From positions 1 through 52,245 of the forward strand of contig QCDN01000006.1 in NCBI GenBank assembly GCA_003280885.1: a DNA stretch of 52,245 bases, in the 5' to 3' direction. Shown in pieces: positions 10,334 to 19,981 of the stretch; the stretch's first letter is position 1, and every line of letters starts with the position of its first letter. Both the position numbers and the translations under genes were made by a program. This DNA comes from Prochlorococcus sp. AG-355-J04 (lineage in GTDB: Bacteria; Cyanobacteriota; Cyanobacteriia; PCC-6307; Cyanobiaceae). The notes under the pieces are model-generated. The model was not told the DNA's origin. It searched no databases and saw only the letters and a program-made list of their open reading frames with translations.

Positions 10334-11368
10334 TTAAGTTTTTAAAAGCATTTTTGCTCTGCAGGCTGCACTAAAAAGTCCAAACTCTTCATCTAAAATG
10401 ACTTTCATAGGTATTGTTTTAAGAATATCTTTTAATCTTCCCTTGTCGAAAAATTGTTTCATAAATAAATCTGATTTAAAGTTTTTGAAATGTTTTGATG
10501 CGGTTCCTCCAGAAATCCATAACCCACCAAAACACAATTCTTGAAGAGCAACATCTCCCAAGAAAGAGGCATAAGCGCCTAACCAAATCCTCTCAACTTC
10601 TATCATTAGCTGATCACCTTCTTTTGAAAGATTACAAATTTTTTCAGGTAGTTCTTTTCTCGCAGCATCAAAATTTGTAATCTTTTTTAGATATTTTTGT
10701 AGAGTATGGTTTTGGGCATCAGGTTTGCTTAGTCTCCATTCGGCAATTCTTGATAAACCTGTGCCGCTAATAATTCTTTCACAAGATATCCTTTCAATAT
10801 TTAGGTAATTCTTAAGCCAAATTTTTAATTCCCATTCTAATTTTGACTTTGGGGAGTACTCAACATGACCACCTTCACTAGCTAAGACTTTTATCTTTTC
10901 CCCTGATATTATTCCTCTTGCAATGCCCAAACCAGTCCCCGCTCCAACAATGGCATGCAAATCATTATTGGCACCTTGAGAATGGGATCCATTTTGGATA
11001 GTAGAATATTGATTTTTTTTTAGATAAGGTAATCCATAAATTTGGACTGCGAAATCATTTATTAGCTCGCAACTTTTAAAATTAAATTTGTTTTGTAGAG
11101 CATCTCCAGATATATTCCATGACAAATTAATAATTTTTGCCTTGTTGTTAGATAAAGGACCTGCTACCGCGAAACATGCAGAAGAAGGATGAGTAATATT
11201 TTTGCATTCATATTTGAGAAAATCTTCTAGGATTAGTTCAAAAGAATCCCAATCAGAAGATATATATTTCTTTTTGAGTATTAACTTAGGCGAATCATCA
11301 TTTATTTCTTTTTCAAAAATCCCCAATAGAACCTTTGTACCCCCTAAATCACAAGCGAGAAAATTCAT
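10334..11368 (-). CDS. glk: Glucokinase
   Basis: 344 residues, E. coli Glk type. The N-terminal phosphate-binding motif ACDLGGTKV (5-13) and the later GAGTGLGIARG and FGGLWISGG segments define an ASKHA-fold sugar kinase. It would phosphorylate glucose with ATP, feeding glucose uptake or glycogen turnover into central metabolism. Spacing to thrS (10 bases) and thrB (10 bases) supports one transcript. Confidence 0.93.
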   Translation of the reverse strand: MNFLACDLGGTKVLLGIFEKEINDDSPKLILKKKYISSDWDSFELILEDFLKYECKNITHPSSACFAVAGPLSNNKAKIINLSWNISGDALQNKFNFKSCELINDFAVQIYGLPYLKKNQYSTIQNGSHSQGANNDLHAIVGAGTGLGIARGIISGEKIKVLASEGGHVEYSPKSKLEWELKIWLKNYLNIERISCERIISGTGLSRIAEWRLSKPDAQNHTLQKYLKKITNFDAARKELPEKICNLSKEGDQLMIEVERIWLGAYASFLGDVALQELCFGGLWISGGTASKHFKNFKSDLFMKQFFDKGRLKDILKTIPMKVILDEEFGLFSAACRAKMLLKT

Positions 11369-11378
11369 ATATTTGAGA

Positions 11379-13295
11379 TTATTCTGTTCTCCCTTTTTTT
11401 TCTATCAATTCATCCATAAATTTATAAAGATTAGGTAAATTGAAAATTCCTAGATTTCTTCCATTCAAAGCTCTTAACGCGACTGAATCAATTTCCTCTT
11501 CTTTATCTCCAATAACTGCAATTAATGGAACTCTCCCGAGAGTTGCCTCTCTTATTTTATATCCTATTTTTTCATTTCTAATATCAACTTTTGATCGGTA
11601 ACCATTATTATTTATTAAATCATTAAACTTTAAACACTTATTAATATTTCTATCAGTAATGCTCAAAATAATTATTTGATAAGGCGCAATCCAAATTGGG
11701 AATTTTGCTTCATATTGTTCAATTAAGATTCCGATAAATCTTTCAAAGGATCCTAAAATTGCTCTATGCAACATAACTGGATTTCTTTTTTCATTATCAA
11801 TATCTACATAAGTTGCCTGCAATCTAATAGGCATTGAGAAATCAACCTGAATAGTTCCACATTGCCAGATTCTATTAAGACAATCTTTTAACGAGAATTC
11901 TATTTTTGGACCATAAAAAGCCCCCTCACCAGGTTGAAGTTCCCATTTTAGACTTTTATTAACTAGAGCTTTGGTAAGAGCTTCTTCTGATTTATCCCAA
12001 ATCTCTTCACTACCTACCCTTTTTTCTGGACGAGTTGATAATTTGATAATGATTTCATCAAAACCAAAAGTTTTATAAACCTCAAAAACAAGATCTATAA
12101 AAGTAGATACTTCTTCTTGGATTTGCTCTTCTGTGCAGAATATGTGTGCATCATCTTGAGTAAAGTTTCTTACTCTCATTAAGCCATGTAGTGCACCAGA
12201 GGGCTCATTTCTGTGGCAAGAACCAAATTCAGCAAGACGAATAGGTAAATCCTTATAACTTTTTAAGCCTTGATTAAATACTTGAATATGGCATGGACAA
12301 TTCATAGGTTTAATTGCATAAGTGCGATTTTCTGATGCAGTAGTGAACATATCGTCTCTAAATTTTTCCCAATGCCCGGACTTTTCCCAAAGAGATTTAT
12401 CAACAGCTTGTGGGGTTTTAATTTCTAAATAATCATTTTTTTTAAGTATTTCTCTTATATATTTCTCCAGTACTTGGTAGATGGTCCATCCATTTGGATG
12501 CCAAAAAATCATTCCTGGAGATTCTTCTTGTATATGAAATAGTGAATGTTTCTTACCAAGTTTTCTATGATCTCTTTTTTCTGCTTCTTCAATTCTTTTT
12601 AAGTAGTCTTTGAGTTCTTTTTCTTTTGCCCATGCAGTTCCATATATTCTTTGTAATGATTCATTCTCACTATTACCTCTCCAATATGAACCTGATAATT
12701 TTAGTAATTTAAAGTTTCTTAAATGTCTAGTGTTGGGTACGTGAGGCCCTCTACACATGTCGATATATTCTTCGTGCTTGTATAAATTGATGAGTCCTTC
12801 TTCAGGAATTTCTTCAATTATTCGTAATTTAAAAGTCTCATCTCTTTCTTTAAAAGTTTTAATTGCTTCTTTTTTGGAAACTTGTAAGATTTCTACATCA
12901 TAATTTGTTTTAATTAAGCTGTTTATCCTTTCTTCAATTTTTATTAAATCTTCAGGCGTAAATCTGTATTCAGAAAAAATATCGTAGTAAAAACCATCTT
13001 CAATTACAGGCCCAATTGCCATTTTAATATTAGGATAAATTTGTTTAGCTGCATGACCAATAAGGTGAGCAAAGGAATGTCTAATTATTTCAATTCCTTC
13101 TTTATCTTTTGATGTAATGATTACAACTTTGGAATCTTTATTTATAGGAATAGTTGCATCAAGGAGAGCACCATTTACTTTCCCAGCAATAGTTGCTTTA
13201 GCTAATCCAGCGCCTATACTCTGGGCAATTTCTAAAATAGTTACAGATTTTTCGAAAACCTTTTTTGAACCATCAGGCAAGGTAATTGTTGGCAT
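11379..13295 (-). CDS. thrS: Threonyl-tRNA synthetase
   Basis: 638 residues, full length. Domain order is canonical: an N-terminal TGS domain (1-60), the editing domain with HSFAH (His73, His77), the class II catalytic core with the zinc/active-site MNCPCHI and a [23 protein letters not shown] motif 2 region, and a C-terminal anticodon-binding domain beginning near [10 protein letters not shown]. It charges tRNA-Thr. The start lies 3 bases after the trpS stop, so the two synthetase genes are almost certainly coupled. Confidence 0.97.
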   Translation of the reverse strand: MPTITLPDGSKKVFEKSVTILEIAQSIGAGLAKATIAGKVNGALLDATIPINKDSKVVIITSKDKEGIEIIRHSFAHLIGHAAKQIYPNIKMAIGPVIEDGFYYDIFSEYRFTPEDLIKIEERINSLIKTNYDVEILQVSKKEAIKTFKERDETFKLRIIEEIPEEGLINLYKHEEYIDMCRGPHVPNTRHLRNFKLLKLSGSYWRGNSENESLQRIYGTAWAKEKELKDYLKRIEEAEKRDHRKLGKKHSLFHIQEESPGMIFWHPNGWTIYQVLEKYIREILKKNDYLEIKTPQAVDKSLWEKSGHWEKFRDDMFTTASENRTYAIKPMNCPCHIQVFNQGLKSYKDLPIRLAEFGSCHRNEPSGALHGLMRVRNFTQDDAHIFCTEEQIQEEVSTFIDLVFEVYKTFGFDEIIIKLSTRPEKRVGSEEIWDKSEEALTKALVNKSLKWELQPGEGAFYGPKIEFSLKDCLNRIWQCGTIQVDFSMPIRLQATYVDIDNEKRNPVMLHRAILGSFERFIGILIEQYEAKFPIWIAPYQIIILSITDRNINKCLKFNDLINNNGYRSKVDIRNEKIGYKIREATLGRVPLIAVIGDKEEEIDSVALRALNGRNLGIFNLPNLYKFMDELIEKKGRTE

Positions 13296-13298
13296 AAT

Positions 13299-14315
13299 TT
13301 ATTTCTCCATTGCGAAGAATCCCAATTTTGATTTAACTCTTTTCAAAGTCTGATTTGCTAAATCTTCAGCTTTTTCCTTCCCTTCATCAAGGATTTTATT
13401 TAATTGATAGGGATCATTAATTAATAATTTATATTTTTTCTGAATAGGTTCTAGTGATTCAATAAGTTGTTCAGTAATTAATTTTTTAAATGTCCCCCAT
13501 CCAGTCTCTGAGAATTCATTTTCACATTGAGAAATTTCTTTACCAGATAATATTGAATAAATCATCAAAAGGTTTTTAGATTCTGGTCTCTCAGGGTTTT
13601 TAAATTCAATTCCAATAGAACTGTCACTTTTTGCTCTTTTTATTTTTTTTGTGATTATTTCAGGAGGATCTAATAAGTTAATGCGACTGCCCTCATTAGG
13701 ATCACTTTTGCTCATCTTTTTTGAACCGTCAATTAAACTCATTATTTTCGAACCATTCTTCATGATGATTGGTTGAGGGATTTTTAAAATATTTTCATCC
13801 TTACTAAATCTGGCATTAATTCTCTGTTGTGCAATATCTCTGGCAAGTTCAAGATGTTGTTTTTGGTCCTCACCTACTGGAACGAAGTCAGCGTCATAAA
13901 GAAGGATGTCTGCAGCCATAAGTATTGGATAGTCAAATAATCCAATAGATACATTATTCCCTTGTTGTATGGATTTTTCTTTGAATTGAATCATTCTTTC
14001 CATCCAATTTATTGGGGTCATGCAATTTAATATCCAACAAAGTTCTGAATGTGCTGAAATCTGACTTTGGACAAAAATTGAGCATATTTTGGGATCTATT
14101 CCACAAGCGACGTACAAAGCCGCAGTAGAGATAGTGTTCTTAGCTAATTCTTTGGGATTATATGAAGCTGTGATTGCGTGCAAATCAACTACACATAGAA
14201 ATGTTTCATATTGTTCTTGAAGCGTAACCCAATTATTAATGGCCCCAAGCCAATTCCCAATATGTAAATCTCCAGTTGGTTGAACTCCTGAAAGAATTCT
14301 TTTTTTATTTGACAT
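13299..14315 (-). CDS. trpS: Tryptophanyl-tRNA synthetase
   Basis: 338 residues, class I synthetase. The HIGH-type motif appears as HIGN (18-21, in GVQPTGDLHIGNWLGA) and the KMSKS motif is intact (KMSKSDPN). It charges tRNA-Trp. Its start overlaps the end of the upstream RG-rich gene by 11 bases, and thrS follows after 3 bases, giving a synthetase pair in one run. Confidence 0.97.
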   Translation of the reverse strand: MSNKKRILSGVQPTGDLHIGNWLGAINNWVTLQEQYETFLCVVDLHAITASYNPKELAKNTISTAALYVACGIDPKICSIFVQSQISAHSELCWILNCMTPINWMERMIQFKEKSIQQGNNVSIGLFDYPILMAADILLYDADFVPVGEDQKQHLELARDIAQQRINARFSKDENILKIPQPIIMKNGSKIMSLIDGSKKMSKSDPNEGSRINLLDPPEIITKKIKRAKSDSSIGIEFKNPERPESKNLLMIYSILSGKEISQCENEFSETGWGTFKKLITEQLIESLEPIQKKYKLLINDPYQLNKILDEGKEKAEDLANQTLKRVKSKLGFFAMEK

Positions 14316-14727
14316 CCTCTTCTACTTCGCTAGATTGGATCTCTTCATTTGATGTACTTTTTACTGGTCTTGCAAAGGGGTCAGGAGCTGTTTTTGTCTT
14401 TTCTTCATAAGGATCTTGTGATTGCGTATTCGGAGAGGAGTTTTTATTGTTTTTTGCATATTCTTTGATTGATTCAATCAATTTCTCGTCTTTGATCATT
14501 TCGCTAAGTGTTCTAACAGAGAAACCAAGAACTGCAACGGTAGATCTTAATTGAAAGGTTTCTTGTATTGATTTAACAGCTTTCATTTCGTTATCACTCA
14601 ATCTTATGCGGAATCCTCCTCCATCTCTTCTACCGCCTGATCTATCTCTGAAATTAGATCTTTCATTATTATAACGACCTCTGTAATTTTCTTGTCCAGG
14701 ATTATTGCTGAAATTTGAATTAGACAT
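14305..14727 (-). CDS. RG-rich protein with ribbon-helix-helix-like core, unknown function
   Basis: 140 residues in three parts. Residues 1-40 are low-complexity and rich in Asn, Ser, Arg and Gly with several RG/RS steps (RGRY, RDRSGGRRDGGG). Residues 39-80 (FRIRLSDNEMKAVKSIQETF and onward) read like a short strand followed by two helices, the pattern of ribbon-helix-helix DNA-binding proteins. Residues 95-140 are polar, ending acidic (EVEEDVK). I recognise no named family with confidence. The RG-rich tail suggests nucleic-acid binding; this is inference. It is the first gene of the leftward run and overlaps trpS by 11 bases, so trpS translation may be coupled to it. Confidence 0.8.
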   Translation of the reverse strand: MSNSNFSNNPGQENYRGRYNNERSNFRDRSGGRRDGGGFRIRLSDNEMKAVKSIQETFQLRSTVAVLGFSVRTLSEMIKDEKLIESIKEYAKNNKNSSPNTQSQDPYEEKTKTAPDPFARPVKSTSNEEIQSSEVEEDVK

Positions 14728-14892
14728 CTTGATGTTTCTTAAGTTATTTAAATAGTTTATTAACTTAGCATCTGGTTATGCAATAAGTCTTTTTAAATTC
14801 CTTAAATTTTTATCTATTGATTAACGACTTATGTAATTTCGCTTTTCTCATTCACAACTTGCATTAAAATAAAATTAGAGAAATAAAGCATT

Positions 14893-16224
14893 GTGTTTGA
14901 TATTAGTAAAGACAACCTTTTAAAGGATTTCATAAAGTTTCCAAAAAAAAATCTTCTTATTATTTTATTATTGTTAGGTTTTGGGGAATGGTTTGTAAGT
15001 GACTTAATTCATTTTGCAGGGGGCTCAATAGGATTTTTTGCGCTGTGTTTGGGGGGATATTTTTACTTGAAGAATGATAAGCCTAAATTTAATGAGCCAA
15101 ATAATTTAGATGGTTGGATAAATCTATGTAATGAAGATTTAAATTTTTTTGAAGAACTTGAAGCAACAAATGAATTGGAGAAACAGAATTCAAAAAGACA
15201 AAAAATACTTGAATCGATTCTTAATAGATGTGAAAAACAAAAAATAAGTTGCATTGGACAAAAACATTATCAAAGTAGTCAATCTGTTTTGAAAAGTCTT
15301 TTTAAAGCAGATAAGTTTGACTTTGATTTATTCGAAAAACTTCCTAAATACAATTCTTCTGAAATTATTCCAGAAGAAGCTTTGAATAGTGATGCAATCT
15401 TGTATTTTATAAACTTGCCTTTGTCGGCAAATGATTTTTTGTGGCTGGGAAAGTTTCCTAAAAATATGCCAATCTGGTTGGTGGCTTTAACTTACAACCA
15501 AATAGAAGCCAAAAATCAGATAGAAGACCTAAAGTCTCAAATTTCAAGTGACTTTATAAATAAAATTATTACTTTTGATGTGAATAAGAATGAAATAACA
15601 TATATGCCTTTTTCGTTAAGGAGGTTTTTCATAAGTTCATCTAAAAATATTGAAAATACAAAAAAAAGGCTCTTGAAAGAACTTCATGTTGCTTGGCAAT
15701 CTGAAATTGAAGGGATAAGAAGAATGCAGTTAAAAGTTATACAAAGAAAAAATCAAATTCTTGTCGCGACTACTGTTTTCTTGTCTCCAATTCCATCAAT
15801 TGATGTTATGGCAATGACAGTACTAAATTCATTAATGATTAAAGAAATTAAGTCTATATGGGGATGTAATTGGTCTCCTGAAATTCTAGATAAAGTATCT
15901 AAAGAGATTTTAAAGACTGCAATTGCTCAAGGAGTTATCGAATGGAGTGGACAGACTCTAATTGGAATAACAAAATTACATGGTCCAAACTTCCTTGTCT
16001 CTGGAACATTTCAGGCTGTCAGTGCTGCTTATTTAACAAGAGTAGTATCAAGTTCTTTAGCTGATTTTATGGCAATAACAAAAGGAGTAGAAGAACCTGA
16101 TTTGGAATTTATAAAGAAAAATTCTGAGAAAATTGTTGAAAAAGCTTTTGAAAAAGAAAAAATCAATTGGAAAGGATTTATTTCTGATCTTAGAAAACCA
16201 CTTATGAATATATCCTTTAGTTAA
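14893..16224 (+). CDS. DUF697 (YcjF-like) membrane protein with degenerate GTPase-like middle
   Basis: 443 residues from GTG 14893. Two hydrophobic segments lie near residues 20-60. The middle contains a section (DAILYFINLPLSANDFLWLG, then IWLVALTYNQ) reminiscent of the G3-G4 part of a GTPase, but I see no P-loop (GxxxxGKS), so nucleotide binding is doubtful. The C-terminal ~150 residues form a DUF697 domain, starting around RKNQILVATTVFLSPIPSID with further hydrophobic segments. DUF697 proteins are common in cyanobacteria and of unknown role. mntC begins 15 bases downstream, suggesting a shared transcript with the manganese transporter. Confidence 0.82.
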   Translation: MFDISKDNLLKDFIKFPKKNLLIILLLLGFGEWFVSDLIHFAGGSIGFFALCLGGYFYLKNDKPKFNEPNNLDGWINLCNEDLNFFEELEATNELEKQNSKRQKILESILNRCEKQKISCIGQKHYQSSQSVLKSLFKADKFDFDLFEKLPKYNSSEIIPEEALNSDAILYFINLPLSANDFLWLGKFPKNMPIWLVALTYNQIEAKNQIEDLKSQISSDFINKIITFDVNKNEITYMPFSLRRFFISSSKNIENTKKRLLKELHVAWQSEIEGIRRMQLKVIQRKNQILVATTVFLSPIPSIDVMAMTVLNSLMIKEIKSIWGCNWSPEILDKVSKEILKTAIAQGVIEWSGQTLIGITKLHGPNFLVSGTFQAVSAAYLTRVVSSSLADFMAITKGVEEPDLEFIKKNSEKIVEKAFEKEKINWKGFISDLRKPLMNISFS

Positions 16225-16239
16225 TAAAACTATGGATGA

Positions 16240-17154
16240 ATGCTAGATATGAGAAAAAAAATTCTTTTTTTAAGTTTGTTACTTCTGCTTTCTCTTGCTT
16301 CAGGATCATGTAAGAGAATATCAAATAAAAATGAAAGTGAAAGTAAAGAAGTAATACTGGCAAGTTTCACTGTTTTGGCGAATATAATTAGCAATGTTTC
16401 TAAAGATGAGTTTATTGTTAGATCAATAACGAAACCTGGGGTTGAAGTTCATGGCTATCAACCAACTCCAAGTGATTTGGTAAATGCTTCTAGTGCTTTT
16501 GTATTTATTGATAATGGATTTGGATTTGAATTATGGGCTGAAAAATTTGTTTCTAATTTAAAAGTTAAAAGAATTACTGTCGCAGAAGATTTAGATCCTA
16601 TTTTTATCAGTGAAGATTTTTATAAAGGGAAACCCAATCCTCATGCTTGGATTTCTCCAAAAAGAGGGATGCTATACGTAGATATTCTCGTGGATTCTTT
16701 ATCAGAATTGAGGCCATCCAAAAGGACATTATTTGAAGAAAATGGAAAAATTTATAAAGATAAACTCTCTAAAATAGATAAAGAATTCTCACTTTTTATT
16801 AATAACTTAAATAAAGACAGGAGGTATCTAGTAACTTGTGAAGGTGCTTTTTCATATTTAACAAATGATTATGGATTAGAGGAAGTTTATTTGTGGCCAG
16901 TAAATGCTGAGAGTCAAATTACTCCCAAAAGAATGACAAGAACAATCTCACTAGTTAAAGAAAAAAATGTCCCATCTGTATTTTGCGAAAGTACTGTAAG
17001 TAAAGAGTCACAAATGGTTGTTGCAAACGAAACTGGGGCTAATTTTGGAGGAAATCTTTTTGTTGATTCATTATCTGATGATAGTGGACCTGCTGGTTCC
17101 TATATAAAAATGCTTGAGCATAATTTGGATTTGATTAAAAAAGGGCTTTTTTGA
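16240..17154 (+). CDS. mntC: Manganese-type ABC transporter substrate-binding protein
   Basis: 304 residues. A short N-terminal hydrophobic stretch ends at SGSC (Cys24), a weak lipobox, so it is probably a lipoprotein or exported protein. It belongs to the cluster A-I (ZnuA/MntC/PsaA) family. Expected metal ligands can be placed: His71 (VEVHGY), His135 (NPHAWIS), Glu201 (VTCEGAF) and Asp276 (LFVDSLSD). The His-His-Glu-Asp set is that of Mn-binding PsaA/MntC, whereas zinc-type proteins have a third His, and there is no His-rich loop. ATG 16240 has GGA a few bases upstream; ATG 16249 is an alternative. The ATPase gene starts 3 bases after the stop. Confidence 0.9.
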   Translation: MLDMRKKILFLSLLLLLSLASGSCKRISNKNESESKEVILASFTVLANIISNVSKDEFIVRSITKPGVEVHGYQPTPSDLVNASSAFVFIDNGFGFELWAEKFVSNLKVKRITVAEDLDPIFISEDFYKGKPNPHAWISPKRGMLYVDILVDSLSELRPSKRTLFEENGKIYKDKLSKIDKEFSLFINNLNKDRRYLVTCEGAFSYLTNDYGLEEVYLWPVNAESQITPKRMTRTISLVKEKNVPSVFCESTVSKESQMVVANETGANFGGNLFVDSLSDDSGPAGSYIKMLEHNLDLIKKGLF

Positions 17155-17157
17155 ATA

Positions 17158-17922
17158 ATGGAAACAATTAATTATCAAAACTTTAGGATTGATGCAGAGA
17201 ATATTTGTGTAGATTACAACGGTAAGGTGGCTTTGTATGATGCCAATTTAAAATTAAAACCTGGCCAGATTTGTGGGTTAGTAGGGATGAACGGTGCCGG
17301 TAAAACAACTTTTTTTAATGCTTTAACTGGCTTTGTAAATATTTCAAAGGGAAAAATTAGAATAAATGGAGAGTCTGTAAGATCTGCTCAAAAAGATCAG
17401 ACAATTGCTTATGTTCCTCAAAATGAGGGAATTGATAGTCAATTTCCAATAAGTGTTTGGGATGTAGTGATGATGGGAAGATATGGTTCGATGAATATTT
17501 TTAGATGTCCTAGAGAGTCTGATGTTCAGGCGGTCAAAGATGCTATTGAGAGAGTTGATCTTACTGATCAATTGTCTACACCTATTGGAAACTTATCAGG
17601 AGGTCAACGAAAACGAACTTTTTTAGCTAGAGCAATTGCGCAAAGAGCGTCAATATTACTTCTTGATGAACCTTTTTCAGGGGTTGATATTAGAACTGAG
17701 AAACTTATCTCGGAATTATTCATTCAATTTAAAAATGAAGGAAAAACTATATTATTATCAACGCACGATATGATTCATGTTCGTGAATTTTGTGATTTGG
17801 TTCTTTTAATAAATAAAACTGTAGTAGCTTATGGCGAGACCTCTGAAGTGTTTACCCCTGAAAATATTACAACAACTTTTGGAGGGATCTCACCTGATTT
17901 CTTATTTGGACCAGAATCCTAA
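17158..17922 (+). CDS. mntA: Metal (Mn) ABC transporter ATP-binding protein
   Basis: 254 residues, a single ABC domain. Walker A is GMNGAGKT (43-50), the signature LSGGQ is at 146-150, Walker B ILLLDEP at 166-172 and the switch His at 203. It energises metal import with the adjacent substrate-binding protein and permease. The order (binding protein, ATPase, permease) is that of the Synechocystis mntCAB operon. Specificity for Mn is inferred from the binding protein; Zn or Fe cannot be excluded from this subunit. Confidence 0.92.
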   Translation: METINYQNFRIDAENICVDYNGKVALYDANLKLKPGQICGLVGMNGAGKTTFFNALTGFVNISKGKIRINGESVRSAQKDQTIAYVPQNEGIDSQFPISVWDVVMMGRYGSMNIFRCPRESDVQAVKDAIERVDLTDQLSTPIGNLSGGQRKRTFLARAIAQRASILLLDEPFSGVDIRTEKLISELFIQFKNEGKTILLSTHDMIHVREFCDLVLLINKTVVAYGETSEVFTPENITTTFGGISPDFLFGPES

Positions 17923-17933
17923 TTTTAAATTAT

Positions 17934-18809
17934 ATGGAGCTCTGTTCTTTTCTAACTTTAGATGCATTCATTACAGATCCTCTAACTCATGACTTTATGA
18001 GAAAAGCACTTCTTATGAGTTCTTTAGTTGCAGCTGTTTGTGGCTTCCTATCAAGTTATTTGACTCTTAAAGGATGGGCTTTAATGGGAGATGCAGTGTC
18101 ACATTCAGTAATGCCTGGTGTTGTGGTTGCTTATGCATTAGGTCTCCCTTTCTCATTAGGGGCATTTATTTTCGGAGTTGGTTCTGTAGCATTGATAGGA
18201 TTTATTAAGCAGAAATCAAGAGTTAAGGAAGATACTGTTATTGGGTTGGTATTTACTGGATTTTTCGCTCTTGGAATCGTATTGGTTTCTAAGATTAAAA
18301 GTAATATTGATCTGCACTCTATTCTTTTTGGGAGTCCATTAGGAATATCACTCTCAGATGTAAAACAAACCATATTCATTTCTTTATTGGTAGTAATCCT
18401 TTTATCAATTTTTAGAAAAGATTTAATGCTTTATTGTTTTGATCCTAGGCATGCAAAAACAGTTGGGATTAATGTCTTTTTTCTTCATTATTTACTCCTC
18501 ACATGCTTATCTTTGGCAGCTGTTGTGGGCTTACAGTCTGTTGGAATTATTTTGGTAGTTGCTATGTTGATTACGCCAGGGGCTACAGCATATTTACTTA
18601 CGGATAAGTTTGATAATATGACAGTAATTTCAGTATCAAGTGCAATTATCTCAAGCATCATAGGAATCTATGTTAGTTTTTGGTTTGATCTTGAAACAGG
18701 TGGATCAATTGTCTTGGCACAAACTTTTATATTTTTATTTGCCTTTTTATTCGCTCCAAGATATGGAATATTTAAGTTAAAGAAATTATTTGCTGGTTAT
18801 AAATCATAG
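17934..18809 (+). CDS. mntB: Metal (Mn) ABC transporter permease
   Basis: 291 residues with about eight hydrophobic segments, matching the ABC-3 (ZnuB/MntB) permease family. Family segments include GWALMGDAVSHSVMPGVVVAY near residue 45 and VGLQSVGIILVVAMLITPGATAYLL in the second half (cited as the known VG..L..A.LI.PA-type block). It forms the inner-membrane channel. Its TAG stop (18807-18809) shares one base with the GTG start of the next gene (TAGTG), indicating translational coupling with the DUF4336 gene. Confidence 0.92.
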   Translation: MELCSFLTLDAFITDPLTHDFMRKALLMSSLVAAVCGFLSSYLTLKGWALMGDAVSHSVMPGVVVAYALGLPFSLGAFIFGVGSVALIGFIKQKSRVKEDTVIGLVFTGFFALGIVLVSKIKSNIDLHSILFGSPLGISLSDVKQTIFISLLVVILLSIFRKDLMLYCFDPRHAKTVGINVFFLHYLLLTCLSLAAVVGLQSVGIILVVAMLITPGATAYLLTDKFDNMTVISVSSAIISSIIGIYVSFWFDLETGGSIVLAQTFIFLFAFLFAPRYGIFKLKKLFAGYKS

Positions 18810-19975
18810 TGTTGGAAGAAACTTTAAATAAAAAGTGGAATTGGTGGCCATTATTTCCCTTATATCCTTATGGGAAAAAGAAAACAATTTTAAGAGAATT
18901 AATTCCTGATCAAATATGGTCCTTGGAACAAATACAGGGACTTTATTATGTTGCGGTTCCAATAAGAATGACGGTAATAAAGGTTGATAATGGATTGATG
19001 CTTATAAATCCACTGCCTCCGACAAAAGAATTAATAAATGAGTTAGAAAAGCTCATTGCAATTCACGGTAACGTAAAAACAATAATTCTACCGAGTGCCT
19101 CTGGACTAGAACATAAAATCGGATTGCCAGCTCTTTCAAGAATTTTTAAAGATGCTGAAATTTGGCTTTGTCCTGGACAATGGAGTTTTCCCATAAATCT
19201 ACCACTAGATTTTTTAGGAATTCCATCAAAAAGATCAAGGATACTTTTTGAGGAAGGTACTCCACATACAAACTCCTTTAAGTGGTCTTCATTAGGCCCA
19301 CTGAATTTAGGACTTGGAAGATATCAGGAGATAAGCTGTTTCCATTATCCTACGAAAACACTTCATGTAACAGATGCAATAGTTGGAATAGACTCCACAC
19401 CTCCTGAGATATTTAATTTTGATCCAACTCCACTTCTTTTTCATTCCAGAGAGAGAGGAGATGAACCTTTGATTGACTCCATCGAACATAGAAAAAAAGG
19501 ATGGAAAAGGTTAGTCTTATTTTCATCTTTTTTGAAACCAGGTAAATTAAATATTCCACCTTTAAAAAAAATATTTAAGTATTCATTCAAAAAAGATCTC
19601 AAAAATTGGAGATCTCATTTCGGTATTTATCCCTTTTTATGGGAGGAAGATTGGGAATCCTCTCTTGTTGAAATAATGGGCAAAGATACTCCTAAGATTC
19701 AAATTGCACCAGTTTTACAAAAGTTAATTTTTCCGCGTTCAAAAGAAGTTTTACTTAAATGGTTAGAAAATATCAAGTCTTTTGAAGATATGGAATATTT
19801 AATTCCAGCTCATTTTACGGCACCTATAAAATTTACAATAGAAGATTGTCAAGAATTAATTAATGAAATTAATTCCCAAAAGTGGGACAAACTTCCTGAG
19901 GATAATAAATTTTTGATGGGTTTATATAGAAAGTTGTTTGAACTAGGAATAATTCCTGAAGAAGTAAATCTCTAA
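18809..19975 (+). CDS. DUF4336 protein (metallo-beta-lactamase-fold relative)
   Basis: 388 residues starting at GTG 18809, overlapping the mntB stop by one base. The N-terminal half resembles DUF4336 proteins of cyanobacteria and plastids: LIAIHGNVKTIILPSASGLEHKIGLPALS in outline, then DAEIWLCPGQWSFP and FHYPTKTLHVTDAIVGID, which follow the strand/loop pattern of metallo-beta-lactamase folds (GLEHK and VTDA in place of HxHxDH and the later Asp). No complete HxHxDH motif is visible, so hydrolytic activity is uncertain. Position immediately after mntB suggests a link to metal uptake, but this is contextual inference only. Confidence 0.82.
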   Translation: MLEETLNKKWNWWPLFPLYPYGKKKTILRELIPDQIWSLEQIQGLYYVAVPIRMTVIKVDNGLMLINPLPPTKELINELEKLIAIHGNVKTIILPSASGLEHKIGLPALSRIFKDAEIWLCPGQWSFPINLPLDFLGIPSKRSRILFEEGTPHTNSFKWSSLGPLNLGLGRYQEISCFHYPTKTLHVTDAIVGIDSTPPEIFNFDPTPLLFHSRERGDEPLIDSIEHRKKGWKRLVLFSSFLKPGKLNIPPLKKIFKYSFKKDLKNWRSHFGIYPFLWEEDWESSLVEIMGKDTPKIQIAPVLQKLIFPRSKEVLLKWLENIKSFEDMEYLIPAHFTAPIKFTIEDCQELINEINSQKWDKLPEDNKFLMGLYRKLFELGIIPEEVNL

Positions 19976-19981
19976 AAACTA

